54,837 nucleotides of DNA from Nodosilinea sp. LEGE 07298 (GTDB taxonomy: Bacteria > Cyanobacteriota > Cyanobacteriia > Phormidesmidales > Phormidesmidaceae): the NCBI RefSeq assembly GCF_015207265.1, contig NZ_JADEXE010000012.1, positions 1 through 54,837 of the forward strand. Reading direction: 5' to 3'. Below the pieces are notes generated by a model. That model was not told the DNA's origin, made no database searches, and was given only the letters and a program-made list of their open reading frames with translations. The position numbers and the translations under genes were made by a program. Shown in pieces: positions 1 through 7,920 of the stretch; within the stretch, counting starts at the first letter, position 1, and every line of letters begins with the position of its first letter.

Positions 1-45
1 GGGTAGGAGGGTGGATGAGTGGGAGGGTTGATGGGTAGGAGGGTG
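1..45. repeat. G-rich degenerate short repeats at window edge
   Basis: The first 45 bases are a run of imperfect 7-9 base units of the type GGGTAGGAGGGTGGATGAG. They continue off the left edge. Degenerate short tandem repeats are common between cyanobacterial genes. I see no gene here. Confidence 0.4.
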
Positions 46-143
46 CAACGGGTTTCATAGGGTGCATTAGGCCGCAGAATCCCTTGGGGAGAGCCGTTAA
101 CCTAAGCCTGGCCGTAATGCACCGCCTAAGGATTTCGCCATGC

Positions 144-164
144 CAAAATCTAAAATCCAAAATC
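144..164. repeat. Heptanucleotide tandem repeat (STRR-type)
   Basis: Three adjacent heptamers, CAAAATC, TAAAATC and CAAAATC, match the short tandemly repeated repetitive sequences typical of filamentous cyanobacteria. The last unit overlaps the stop codon of the leftward flavodiiron gene. Confidence 0.55.
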
Positions 165-1893
165 AGTAATGGTTGCTGGCTTTGCGATGGTGCACCGCCG
201 TCAGCCCATCGGGTTTCGCCACCCGCCCGGCCCTGGCGGTGCAGTAGATCACCCAGTGGTCTCCGGCTTCCAGCCGATGGGTGACGGTGCATTCCAGGTA
301 GGCCAAGGCTTCGGCCAAAATGGGGGAACCGTTGGCGGCGGCATAGGTGGCAATGCCCTCAAAGCGATCGCCACCTGGAGGAAAGCGCTTCAGAAAGTGC
401 TTCATCAATCGCTGGTAGTGGCCTTCTTCCAGCACGTTGAGCACAAAGGTGTCGCCCCCGTGCAGCAGCGATTCAATGGCGCGATCTTTGGCGACGGCGA
501 TCGCCACACCGGGGGGCTCGATGCTGGCCTGAATTACCCAGGAGGCCAGCATGGCGCTGCTGACGTCGCCCTTGCGGGCGGTCAATATATAGAGGCCGGT
601 GCTGAGGCGGCCCAGGGCTTGATCGAGCCCCGAATCGTGTGATTGGGTTTGTTTTTGGCTGAGATCGCGGTTGACCCACTGGCCCAGGTCGGTGCTCGCC
701 TCTTCGCAGAGTTTGTCGGTGGTCTCGGTAGGGGCGGCCTTGATCAAAATCGGCTCAAAGGCTGGTTTCAGGCCCAGCTCCTGAAAGCGGTTGCGCAGGG
801 GAAAGATCGGTTCATCCTGACCGCCGCCGGTTTCAAACAGCCCGATAGCCTGCTTGGGGTGGGCCGCCGCCAAAATCGTGCTAAGGATCGGCCCCAGGTC
901 ACGAGCCGACTGCGGCGGCATGCCTAAAATCAGGCCAGCAGCGCTGGTCACCAGCTCTCGCACGGTAGCAATATCGGTATCGAGCAAATCCACGAGTTCT
1001 ACGGCGGTGGCAGTTTTGAGCAATCCCTGGCCCAGGGCGTGAGCAATGCGATCGCTAAACCCGTATTCCCCGACATAAAAGATCGCTACGAAGGATTCGG
1101 CCTGAGCCTGGGTCTCGCTCCAGATGCGGTAGCGCCCGGTCCAGTCGGCCACATGGTGGCGCAGCAGCGGGCCGTGGCCCGTGGCAATTTGGTTGAGCTC
1201 AAAGGGCTCCATCCGCTTCAGCGCCGCCAGTACCGAGCGGGCGTTTGGCCCCATTAAGCAGTCGTAGTAGAGCTGAAAATCGGCCTCCAGCAGTGCGGGT
1301 ATCTCGTCGTAGAGAGTGTCATCGCAGTAGTGCAGGCCAAACACATCGCAGGTGTACAGCACCTCGGTGCCGCTGTCGTAGGTGAGGATGGTGTCGGGCC
1401 AGTGCAGATTGGGGGCCGAGATAAAGGCCAGCTCGTGGCCCAGGCCCAGATCCAGGCGATCGCCGCTCTTCACCACCTGAGCCGCAAAGGGTCGATGAAT
1501 CTGGTTCTGCAAAAACTGAATCGCCACCTTCGACCCCACCACCGTAATCTGGGGAGCCAGGGCCAATACATCAGCAATCAGCCCACTGTGGTCAGGCTCG
1601 GTGTGGTTCACAATCAGGTAGTCGACCTGCCGCAGATCAACCTGTTGCCTCAGCTCACGGAAATAGAGATCTTTAAACTTGGCATGGGCGGTATCGATCA
1701 GAGCCGTTTTCTTGCCCTTCAGGAGAAACGAGTTGTAGGTGGTGCCATTGCGCAACTCAAACTCAATATCAAAGCGATCGCGATCCCAATCTAGGCAGCG
1801 CAGCACCGTGGAGTCAGCGGCAATCTCCGCCACCTGAACACTCAGCCGACCCTGTACTAGGTTTTTCGAGGGCACATCCGTGAGAGCAACCAT
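163..1893 (-). CDS. Diflavin flavodiiron protein (Flv3/Flv4-type, class C)
   Basis: The domains are those of cyanobacterial class C flavodiiron proteins. Residues 1-250 are a metallo-beta-lactamase-like diiron domain, about 265-400 a flavodoxin domain, and about 425-576 a flavin reductase domain. The iron ligands look canonical: H97, E99, D101 and H102 in NHTEPDHSG, then His in PNLHWPD, Asp in TCDVFG and His in ATGHGP. Flv1 and Flv2 have altered ligands, so this is Flv3- or Flv4-like. Known members take electrons from NAD(P)H or the photosynthetic chain and reduce O2 to water, protecting the photosystems. Length (576 aa) is normal for the family. The start is ATG at 1893, opening MVALTDVPSK. 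No second flv gene is visible next to it, so it may pair with a partner encoded elsewhere. Confidence 0.93.
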   Translation of the reverse strand: MVALTDVPSKNLVQGRLSVQVAEIAADSTVLRCLDWDRDRFDIEFELRNGTTYNSFLLKGKKTALIDTAHAKFKDLYFRELRQQVDLRQVDYLIVNHTEPDHSGLIADVLALAPQITVVGSKVAIQFLQNQIHRPFAAQVVKSGDRLDLGLGHELAFISAPNLHWPDTILTYDSGTEVLYTCDVFGLHYCDDTLYDEIPALLEADFQLYYDCLMGPNARSVLAALKRMEPFELNQIATGHGPLLRHHVADWTGRYRIWSETQAQAESFVAIFYVGEYGFSDRIAHALGQGLLKTATAVELVDLLDTDIATVRELVTSAAGLILGMPPQSARDLGPILSTILAAAHPKQAIGLFETGGGQDEPIFPLRNRFQELGLKPAFEPILIKAAPTETTDKLCEEASTDLGQWVNRDLSQKQTQSHDSGLDQALGRLSTGLYILTARKGDVSSAMLASWVIQASIEPPGVAIAVAKDRAIESLLHGGDTFVLNVLEEGHYQRLMKHFLKRFPPGGDRFEGIATYAAANGSPILAEALAYLECTVTHRLEAGDHWVIYCTARAGRVAKPDGLTAVHHRKASNHY

Positions 1894-2270
1894 GAGTTAT
1901 CTCTATCCTCATCGAGATTACGATCTGAATGGCTCAATGATTACTCACAGGGCAAGTTTTGTAAAATGTCAATATCAAAACTGTTGCATCAGTTTTTTAT
2001 ATGGCTAAATCTCAATGCATTTATTTTGCAAATGTATTAAGTAATCTCAAGGGCAGGCGGCAACGCTTGCCCTGCCCTGGCTCCTATTGCGATGCAGAGG
2101 GGCGGGTTTTGCTGGATCAATGAGACTCCCAACCTTGTCTCACCGCCGGGATGGGTTGACCGGAGGCGCTGTCGAGCACCAGGGTGTTGAGCACGAGGGA
2201 GACGTAGCGCTACTGGTCGGCACTCACACCAGGATGCAGCCATCTTGATAGCGGGCGATCGCAACCTCGT
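1894..2270. other. Intergenic region without a convincing gene
   Basis: Bases 1894-2040 are A+T-rich and probably hold the promoter of the leftward flavodiiron gene. Bases 2040-2270 are G+C-rich and open in short frames only. They may be decayed remains of the transporter-protein fragment that follows, but no frame there is recognisable. Confidence 0.4.
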
Positions 2271-2523
2271 TTTTTGCTCCGTCTACTCACCAAGTACGGC
2301 GTGCTGTCGGCGGCGGATATAGAGCGGCAGAGTTTGCCCGCTGGCCAGTTTGCCCTGGTGCCCGAAATGCCCCTCACCTGCGAGTATTACGGGCTAATTT
2401 TGCCCAACAATGCCCCCCAGTGGCGCAACACGCAAAACCAGTCCAGTTTTTGCGCGAGGCGGCGGCGGTGCAAACTATCCTAGACGAAGATATGCGCGAC
2501 TTAAACTATTGTCTCAACCGCTA
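2271..2523 (+). pseudogene. C-terminal remnant of a periplasmic amino-acid-binding protein
   Basis: The frame around 2277-2430 reads LLTKYGVLSAADIE, then LVPEMPLTCEYYGLILPNN and APQWRNT. This resembles the C-terminal end of cyanobacterial polar amino-acid ABC transporter substrate-binding proteins. After WRNT the frame shifts and continues as FLREAAAVQTILDEDMRDLN up to a TAG at 2521-2523. The N-terminal four-fifths of the gene and all partner transporter genes are absent. It is a decayed fragment, not a functional gene. Confidence 0.65.
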
Positions 2524-2563
2524 GTAAGCTAAGGCAATTAGTGGTCTATCAGACCTAAGTTTG

Positions 2564-2622
2564 GTAGCTACTGGATTAGCTACTTAGGATCAAGACGACT
2601 GAGGGGCTAACCCAGTAGCTAC
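2564..2622. terminator. Hairpin downstream of the Mn exporter gene
   Basis: GTAGCTACTGGATTAGC (2564-2580) is the inverse of GCTAACCCAGTAGCTAC (2606-2622) with one mismatch, giving a 17-bp stem and a loop of about 25 nt. It lies just past the stop of the leftward exporter gene. There is no clear U-tract, so it may be a terminator, an mRNA-stabilising hairpin or a dispersed palindromic repeat. Confidence 0.4.
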
Positions 2623-2670
2623 ACAGTTTGGTTGTAGTCACCATCCATACCTCAGCTTCGCTGACTGGCC

Positions 2671-3294
2671 TTAAACCATTTCCACGGCGGCTACCAGGCC
2701 GAAGATAATAAACAACAATCCGCCGCCGGTTGTCAGCCAGCGTTCTGAAATGCGCCCGGCGACGAGTTTGCCACAGGCAACGGCGATCGCAGCACACACC
2801 GCATGCCCCAGTGTTGCCCCCAGCACCACCCCCACCGGGTGGTTAGCTGCCGCCAGGGCAATGGTGGCAAACTGAGTGCGATCGCCCCATTCCGCCACAA
2901 AGGTCAGGCTAAAGGATTGGATCAGCACGGTTCTAACCGACCATTTACTGACCTCAGCCTCGCTCTCTTCGACGGCCTCTAGGGCCTCGGCCTGCTCATC
3001 GGCCAGGCTACCGCCTCCGACCATGCGACTGGCATCGTATAGCAGCTTGAAACCAAATCCTAGAAATAGAGCTACCGTCAGCCCCTGAACGTAATGCTCA
3101 GGAACAATGGTGACTACCTGGCCAATCGCTACCGACAAAACCGTCATCACAAACAGCGCGGCGGTAACCCCTACAAACACCAAACGGCGGGGATGGCGGG
3201 TGGCCAAAATCATGCCGATAAAAAAGGTTTTATCCCCCAGTTCAGATAGGGTGATGAGTAATAAAGCAGCGGTAAATCCGGTCAGTGGGTGCAT
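2671..3294 (-). CDS. mnx: TMEM165/GDT1 (UPF0016) family Mn2+/Ca2+ exporter
   Basis: The 207-aa membrane protein has the family's two E-x-G-D-(K/R)-T motifs, ELGDKTFF near residue 18 and EWGDRTQF near residue 131. Each begins a three-helix half, and a charged loop rich in Glu separates them. Family members (yeast Gdt1, human TMEM165, plant PAM71, Synechocystis Mnx) move Mn2+ or Ca2+. In cyanobacteria Mnx loads or clears Mn2+ across thylakoid or plasma membranes. I chose ATG 3294 (MHPLTGFTAALLLIT) because the open frame upstream has no family similarity and runs into the apparent Mn riboswitch at 3378-3506. That riboswitch is strong independent support for a Mn2+ role. The symbol follows the Synechocystis usage. 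Confidence 0.9.
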   Translation of the reverse strand: MHPLTGFTAALLLITLSELGDKTFFIGMILATRHPRRLVFVGVTAALFVMTVLSVAIGQVVTIVPEHYVQGLTVALFLGFGFKLLYDASRMVGGGSLADEQAEALEAVEESEAEVSKWSVRTVLIQSFSLTFVAEWGDRTQFATIALAAANHPVGVVLGATLGHAVCAAIAVACGKLVAGRISERWLTTGGGLLFIIFGLVAAVEMV

Positions 3295-3377
3295 GCTCGT
3301 CTCCAGGATTGTAGACCTGAGCGGGCATGATGGATACTCAAAAGAACTCCACCAAGCCCACGTCAGTTGTGGACTCA

Positions 3378-3506
3378 GTGAAGGTCTCGCTTGCGAATGC
3401 ACGGTGTTAATTCACGGTGCTAATCACCATCTGAACCAGGCTCATCGCCAGTATGTTGACTCAGATGATCGAGCTGCAACGCAGCTCTAAGCTACTCCCC
3501 TTCATG
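3378..3506 (-). promoter_or_regulatory. yybP-ykoY manganese riboswitch
   Basis: Read on the minus strand, the leader of the GDT1 gene has both hallmark segments of the yybP-ykoY (Mn2+) riboswitch. AAGGGGAGTAGC is at 3502-3491 and GCGAGACCTTC at 3390-3380. The ends pair as TGAAGG with CCTTCA, forming the closing P1 helix. The intervening arms contain several complementary stretches. The aptamer ends about 84 nt before the start codon, leaving room for an expression platform. Known members sense Mn2+ and switch on Mn exporters, which fits the downstream gene. A covariance-model search was not possible here. Confidence 0.82.
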
Positions 3507-3711
3507 ACCTTAACCGTATCATGAATGGCAGATTTAATCGTAATCAAAAATACTGATTAAATCTATGAGAAGCAGGCTTTTATTTCATAATTCAATCATT
3601 TTTGAGCTAATCCCGTTTCATTTTCTATTCATTTTCTCTTGTTTGCCATGGAGGTATTTCCTGGCGTATGATATTCTCCGGCAGGCAAAATACTTTATAT
3701 TTTCGAATAAA

Positions 3712-4320
3712 ATGCCCAAATCAATCCCCTATCAGCCTTTAATTTTGAGGCTTTTGCACAGCATTGCTGGCTTACTGGCGATTGGTGCTTTGCTCACCGG
3801 CTTTCTAGTTTACAACACCTATGACGGTCGGTTTGGCTCTATTCCTTTACCTTCGCTGCCAGATATTCAAGGCATTCATGGTACGTTTGGTCTTTTCTTT
3901 TTGCTAATATTCCCCGCTCTTGCTATTTATAGTTTTCATTGGGGATATCGACGATTATTGTTTCCTGACTTTTGGGTGCGGCTCACGCATCAAGTAGGTA
4001 AACCCGGTTGGTGGGTCAATCTTCAGCGACTTTTAAACACCGCCATGCTCTTAGCTAGCACATTAGCTGTAGTTACCGGCAGAATGATGCAAGAGGCATG
4101 GTTGCCCGCTGGCGAGCTATATCATGTTTGGTACCGACTGCATTTGACAGCTTGGCTGGTGCTATTGCTAACGCTGTTGGGCCACATTGCCATGAGTCTT
4201 AAGGTCGGCGGGATGCCTTTGCTGCTGTCAATGGCTCAGACAAGATACCGACCTGAAGAGTCGCCATTGCTGTGGATAGGCTATCTACAAGAAAAACTCC
4301 GCGAGCGATTTGGGCGCTAG
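3712..4320 (+). CDS. Cytochrome b561-like membrane protein
   Basis: The 202-aa protein has four predicted membrane helices with histidines in the places expected for haem ligation in bacterial cytochrome b561/b-type proteins: LLHSIAG near residue 14, GIHGTFG near 60, FHWGYR near 78, then YRLHLTAW and LLGHIAMS in the last helices. Such proteins pass electrons across or along the membrane, and the partner cannot be told from sequence. ATG 3712 (MPKSIPYQPLILR) is preferred, because the upstream extension of the open frame reads as leader rather than conserved protein. A short membrane-peptide frame follows 34 nt downstream and may be co-transcribed. Confidence 0.72.
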   Translation: MPKSIPYQPLILRLLHSIAGLLAIGALLTGFLVYNTYDGRFGSIPLPSLPDIQGIHGTFGLFFLLIFPALAIYSFHWGYRRLLFPDFWVRLTHQVGKPGWWVNLQRLLNTAMLLASTLAVVTGRMMQEAWLPAGELYHVWYRLHLTAWLVLLLTLLGHIAMSLKVGGMPLLLSMAQTRYRPEESPLLWIGYLQEKLRERFGR

Positions 4321-4354
4321 GTCTCAATTAAGAATTCTCGAAGAACCTGTATTT

Positions 4355-4459
4355 ATGAAACGAACAAACGTTCCACTAAAGGCTGTTGAGTTAGTAGTAA
4401 TTAGCGGCATTTTTGCTGCATTTTTTTTGCCGTTGTTTGCCTATTTAGCCAAACTGTAG
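4355..4459 (+). CDS. Candidate 34-residue single-helix membrane peptide
   Basis: An ATG-started frame encodes MKRTNVPLKAVELVVISGIF followed by AAFFLPLFAYLAKL and a TAG. It has a positively charged N-terminus and one hydrophobic helix of about 20 residues, the usual shape of small cyanobacterial membrane peptides. It begins 34 nt after the cytochrome b561-like gene. An 18-bp hairpin starts inside its last codons. I recognise no family. It could be a subunit of the preceding cytochrome or chance. Confidence 0.4.
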   Translation: MKRTNVPLKAVELVVISGIFAAFFLPLFAYLAKL

Positions 4460-4495
4460 CAACTGCCCAATAGCTACGCAGTTGCTACAGTTTGG
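4449..4495. terminator. Perfect 18-bp inverted repeat, probable terminator
   Basis: CCAAACTGTAGCAACTGC (4449-4466) is repeated exactly in reverse complement at 4478-4495, with an 11-nt loop. The left arm overlaps the last codons and the stop of the 34-residue frame. There is no T-run. It may end transcription of the rightward cytochrome unit and insulate it from the leftward coaT. The arms resemble those of the hairpin at 2564-2622. Confidence 0.55.
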
Positions 4496-4590
4496 CGATC
4501 GCAACTATTCACAATATTCAGCCAGCTATAGCTCAGCGGCGCAGGCTAAGAGCTAATTTCTAAACGAAATCTTAAAGCTTGCTTCCTTGC

Positions 4591-6546
4591 TTAGCGTCTC
4601 AACAGGCGCAGACCACTGAGGGTGACGATAACAGTAGATCCTTCATGTCCCAACACGCCTATTGGCAAGGTGATGTGCCCGCTCAAGGTACCGATGATTA
4701 GTACCCCAATCAGCCCCAGGGCAAAGACGATATTTTGTCGCACGATCGCCCGTGCCCGCCGCCCTAGGCCAATAGCGTGTTCTAGTTTTTCCAGGCGATC
4801 GGCCATGAGCACAACATCGGCGGTTTCTAAGGCCACATCGCTGCCCGCAGCGCCCATGGCAATGCCGACTGTGGCCAGAGCCAGGGCGGGGGCATCGTTA
4901 ATGCCATCGCCGACCATCGCCACGCTGCCATACTGCTGCTGCAATTGCCGTAGAATCGTGACCTTATCGTCAGGCATTAAATCAGCATGCACCTGATCTA
5001 TCCCCAGTTGTTGAGCCATACTTTGAGCCGTACGGGCATTGTCACCCGTTAGCATCACCACTTGCTCAATGCCCAGCTGCTTGAGGCGGGCGATCGCCCT
5101 TGCCGCCTCTGGACGCACTCGGTCGGCCACCGCAATCAAGCCCAGCACTGTACCGCCGTGGGCTACCCAGACCACTGTTTTGCCCTCTGCCTCCCACTGC
5201 TGGCTTTGCTTCGTTAGACGCGGGGCAACGGCCTGCCCACGAGCTTGAACCTGGGCACTAACAAAGGCTGCTTTACCTACCACCGCAGACTGCCCAGCCA
5301 CCTCTCCTGTGATGCCCTGACCTATCTGAGCCTGACCGTTAACCGCCGCTTGCCAGGTCAGGGCTCGGCGCTGCGCCGCTTGCACAATCGCCGCACCAAT
5401 GGGATGCTCCGATAGGCTCTCCAGGGCGGCGGCCACAGTGAGCAGCTGATCCGGGTCGTCAGCCAGCACATTCACCACGTCGAGCTGGCCAGTCGTGAGG
5501 GTGCCGGTTTTGTCAAAGGCGATCGCTCTGATTTGACCCATCTGCTCCAGCTGCGCCCCATTTTTGAATAAAATGCCCTGTCGCGCCCCGTTAGCAATAC
5601 CAGAGAGCAGGGTCGGCATGATTGAGGCCATCAGCGCACAGGGAGAAGCCACGACCAAAAACACCAGGGCGCGGTAAATTGTTTCCTCCCAGCTCCAGCC
5701 CAGCAGCAGGGGTGGCAGCGTGGCTAGCAAAACGCCCACCAGCACAATTACTTGGGCGTAGCGGCGCTCAAAGCGCTGCATAAATTTTTGGGAGGGAGGC
5801 GCTTCGGTTTGGGCCTGCTGCACCAGGCGAATCACCCGTTGAATTAAGCTGCTCTCCGGCAGCTGGTGGAGTGTTAGGCGCAGCGCGCCGTAGCCGTTGA
5901 GGGTGCCCGCCAAGACCTCGTCGCCCACGGTTTTCTCAACCGGAATAGATTCTCCCGTAATCGACGCCTGGTTTACCGTGCTGAAACCTTCGGTCACGAT
6001 CCCATCGGTGGGCACCAGCTCCCCCGGCTTGACCAAAACCTGATCGCCGACTTGCAGCGCTGAGATTGGCATGACCTGCTCGTGCCCCTGGCGGAGCACC
6101 GTTGCTGTGTCAGCCGTCAGGCTCATTAACCCTTGAATATTTCGCTCCGTTCGTCCCATGGCATAGCCTTCTAGGGCACCACTAATCGCAAAAATTAGAA
6201 TCAGGACGGCCCCATCGACAATCAAGTTGTACTCTTGCTGCCACAAGCCCAAGCTGGCGGCTCCTAGGGCGGCGATAATCATCAGCAGGTCTACATCCAG
6301 CTCTTTTTCCTGCACCAGCGTTGTCAAGCCCTCACGGGCGCTCTCAAATCCACCAATGACATAGGCCGCCACTAGAAACAGCAGGGCACCCCCCACCCAG
6401 CCCAGGGCCAGGGTTTGCCAGCCCAACCCGACTAAAACCGCGCAGGCGATCGCCGCCCCCGCTTCGGGGTGCTCGTTGAAAAAACCTTTGCACAGGTCGC
6501 CGAATCGAGACTTCGACAGCGCATGCAACGGGGCAGTAGACACCAT
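4591..6546 (-). CDS. coaT: Cobalt-exporting P1B-4-type ATPase CoaT
   Basis: The 651-aa heavy-metal P-type ATPase has, in order, a TGES-containing actuator domain (ASITGESIPVEK, near residue 200), the membrane motif ASPCALMA (near 302), the phosphorylation site FDKTGTLTTG (near 345), the nucleotide site SEHPIG (near 380) and GDGINDAPA (near 552). In the last helix it has HEGSTVIV. SPC plus HEG(G/S)T without an N-terminal metal-binding domain is the signature of the P1B-4 subgroup, whose cyanobacterial member CoaT exports Co2+. The divergent neighbour is a CoaR-like regulator, which makes the assignment firm. The shared intergenic region holds a palindrome and a TTGACA element with the long spacer expected of MerR-type promoters. 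Confidence 0.92.
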   Translation of the reverse strand: MVSTAPLHALSKSRFGDLCKGFFNEHPEAGAAIACAVLVGLGWQTLALGWVGGALLFLVAAYVIGGFESAREGLTTLVQEKELDVDLLMIIAALGAASLGLWQQEYNLIVDGAVLILIFAISGALEGYAMGRTERNIQGLMSLTADTATVLRQGHEQVMPISALQVGDQVLVKPGELVPTDGIVTEGFSTVNQASITGESIPVEKTVGDEVLAGTLNGYGALRLTLHQLPESSLIQRVIRLVQQAQTEAPPSQKFMQRFERRYAQVIVLVGVLLATLPPLLLGWSWEETIYRALVFLVVASPCALMASIMPTLLSGIANGARQGILFKNGAQLEQMGQIRAIAFDKTGTLTTGQLDVVNVLADDPDQLLTVAAALESLSEHPIGAAIVQAAQRRALTWQAAVNGQAQIGQGITGEVAGQSAVVGKAAFVSAQVQARGQAVAPRLTKQSQQWEAEGKTVVWVAHGGTVLGLIAVADRVRPEAARAIARLKQLGIEQVVMLTGDNARTAQSMAQQLGIDQVHADLMPDDKVTILRQLQQQYGSVAMVGDGINDAPALALATVGIAMGAAGSDVALETADVVLMADRLEKLEHAIGLGRRARAIVRQNIVFALGLIGVLIIGTLSGHITLPIGVLGHEGSTVIVTLSGLRLLRR

Positions 6547-6577
6547 GGGCCAACCTGAGACATCTTTACTCTGCCAG

Positions 6578-6615
6578 GCTAAACCTTGACATTAGTGTCA
6601 ATGTCAAGGTTTAGC
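6578..6615. promoter_or_regulatory. CoaR operator/promoter between coaT and coaR
   Basis: Two perfect 16-bp arms, GCTAAACCTTGACATT and its reverse complement, flank the 6-bp centre AGTGTC. Read toward coaT, TTGACA is followed after 20 bp by TAGCCT. An over-long spacer of this size is the classic arrangement that a MerR-family activator such as CoaR untwists when it binds its metal. The palindrome lies only 13 bp before the coaR start, so CoaR probably also controls itself. Confidence 0.85.
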
Positions 6616-6628
6616 GTAAGCTAAGCCT

Positions 6629-7741
6629 ATGACGACCGAATTTCTGACCATTAAAGAACTCACTGATGCGGTAGGCGGAGGCGTCACCCCCCGCATGGTG
6701 CGGCACTATCACAATCTGGGGTTGCTACCGCCCGTTCCTCGCTCAGAGAGCAACTACCGACTCTATACCCAGCGGGACATACAGCGCTTACAGCGGGTGG
6801 TGGCGCTGAAGCAGCAGGGCTTTCAGCTCTCTCATATTGGGCAAATTCTAGAGAGTGACTCTGAAGCAACCGCAGACGCAAGCCTAATGACCCAGCTACA
6901 GCAACAGTATCAGGCTGTAATGCAGCAGATTGCCCGCCTGCGCCATACTGCTTCGGCTTTGGAGGGGCTGCTGGGGCGCGATCTAGATTGTCAACGCACC
7001 CAGGCTCAAGCTCTGGCTCAGCTCAGGCAGCTTGATGTAGAAACCCAGGTGGGTCTAAGCCAGATCGATCAGCTCTGGGCCAGCCTTGATGCCGAAACCA
7101 CCGCCCACCCCGAAGCCTTTCAAGAATCGCTTCAGCGCCTGCTGCCCAACCTCTTGCACTACTCTGAAATTACCCAGCACTTGATCCAACAACTGGTGCT
7201 GGCCTGCGGCGATGTGAGCTTAGTTGACCTCATACGAATCAGTGCAGCTGCGATCGCAGCTGCACGCACCGCTCTCAGCAGCGGGTGTGAAATCATCACT
7301 GATGTGTCTGTTGTAGCCACGGCGATTGACCAAACTCGGCTAGCCGCTTTGAGCTGTCCGGTTACAACCTTGATTGACGATCCTCACATTACCGCTGCCA
7401 ACGAGGCTGAACAGGCTTTTTGGCTCCACAAACGGTGGCAACAACCATTACATCACTGTTCACCGGGTAGTGTGCTGGTGATTGGATATGCCCCTTCAGT
7501 GCTGCTCACCGTCTGTCAGTTAATAGAGCAACAGCGTTTTCAACCCGCTCTGGTGATTGGTATGCCCATTGGCTTTAATCATGCCCCTGCTGCCAAGCGG
7601 CGACTGATGGCCACATCTATTCCTTACATTACGATTCAAGGGAGTCTTGGAGGCGGGCTGTTGGCTGCCGTGACTTTGAACGCCTTAATCGAAACACTGC
7701 TTGAGAAGCCAGATTGCCACTGCTATCTGACTCGGCCCTAA
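6629..7741 (+). CDS. coaR: CoaR, MerR-family cobalt sensor with precorrin isomerase-like domain
   Basis: The 370-aa protein begins with a MerR winged helix (FLTIKELTDAVGGGVTPRMV, then NYRLYTQRDIQRLQ) and a dimerisation helix with a Gln-rich segment (about 85-130). The C-terminal half (about 170-365) resembles precorrin-8X methylmutase CobH/CbiC, with VIGYAPSVL and ALVIGMPIGFNHA. The last residues include CHC, as in Synechocystis CoaR, where a terminal Cys-His-Cys motif helps sense Co2+. CoaR couples cobalt and possibly corrinoid intermediates to export. It is divergent from coaT and shares its operator. Confidence 0.92.
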   Translation: MTTEFLTIKELTDAVGGGVTPRMVRHYHNLGLLPPVPRSESNYRLYTQRDIQRLQRVVALKQQGFQLSHIGQILESDSEATADASLMTQLQQQYQAVMQQIARLRHTASALEGLLGRDLDCQRTQAQALAQLRQLDVETQVGLSQIDQLWASLDAETTAHPEAFQESLQRLLPNLLHYSEITQHLIQQLVLACGDVSLVDLIRISAAAIAAARTALSSGCEIITDVSVVATAIDQTRLAALSCPVTTLIDDPHITAANEAEQAFWLHKRWQQPLHHCSPGSVLVIGYAPSVLLTVCQLIEQQRFQPALVIGMPIGFNHAPAAKRRLMATSIPYITIQGSLGGGLLAAVTLNALIETLLEKPDCHCYLTRP

Positions 7742-7845
7742 AAGCTATCGATCGCCCCAGGCAAAGATACTTTGTTTAGTTTTAGCAGTTATGCCTGGAG
7801 CGTCTACAACAGATAAAGGGCGATATGACAGACCCTGATCGTTAC

Positions 7846-7889
7846 TCCTGCGTAAACGCGTTTAACTGCTGTAGGCTTACGCAGTAGGA
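7846..7889. repeat. Short palindromic repeat before the CDF gene
   Basis: TCCTGCGTAA (7846-7855) faces TTACGCAGTAGGA (7877-7889), giving a stem of about 10 bp interrupted by a short bulge. This type of sequence is a frequent dispersed repeat in cyanobacterial intergenic DNA. It lies 32 bp before the likely start of the exporter gene. A regulatory role is possible but unproven. Confidence 0.4.
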
Positions 7890-7920
7890 CTTGGTCTCTC
7901 TGCTGTATTCAAGATTTACC

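Noticed and set aside
1330-1794. 154-codon rightward frame opposite the flavodiiron gene
   Set aside because: Antisense of the diiron domain; the leftward frame has all conserved iron ligands.
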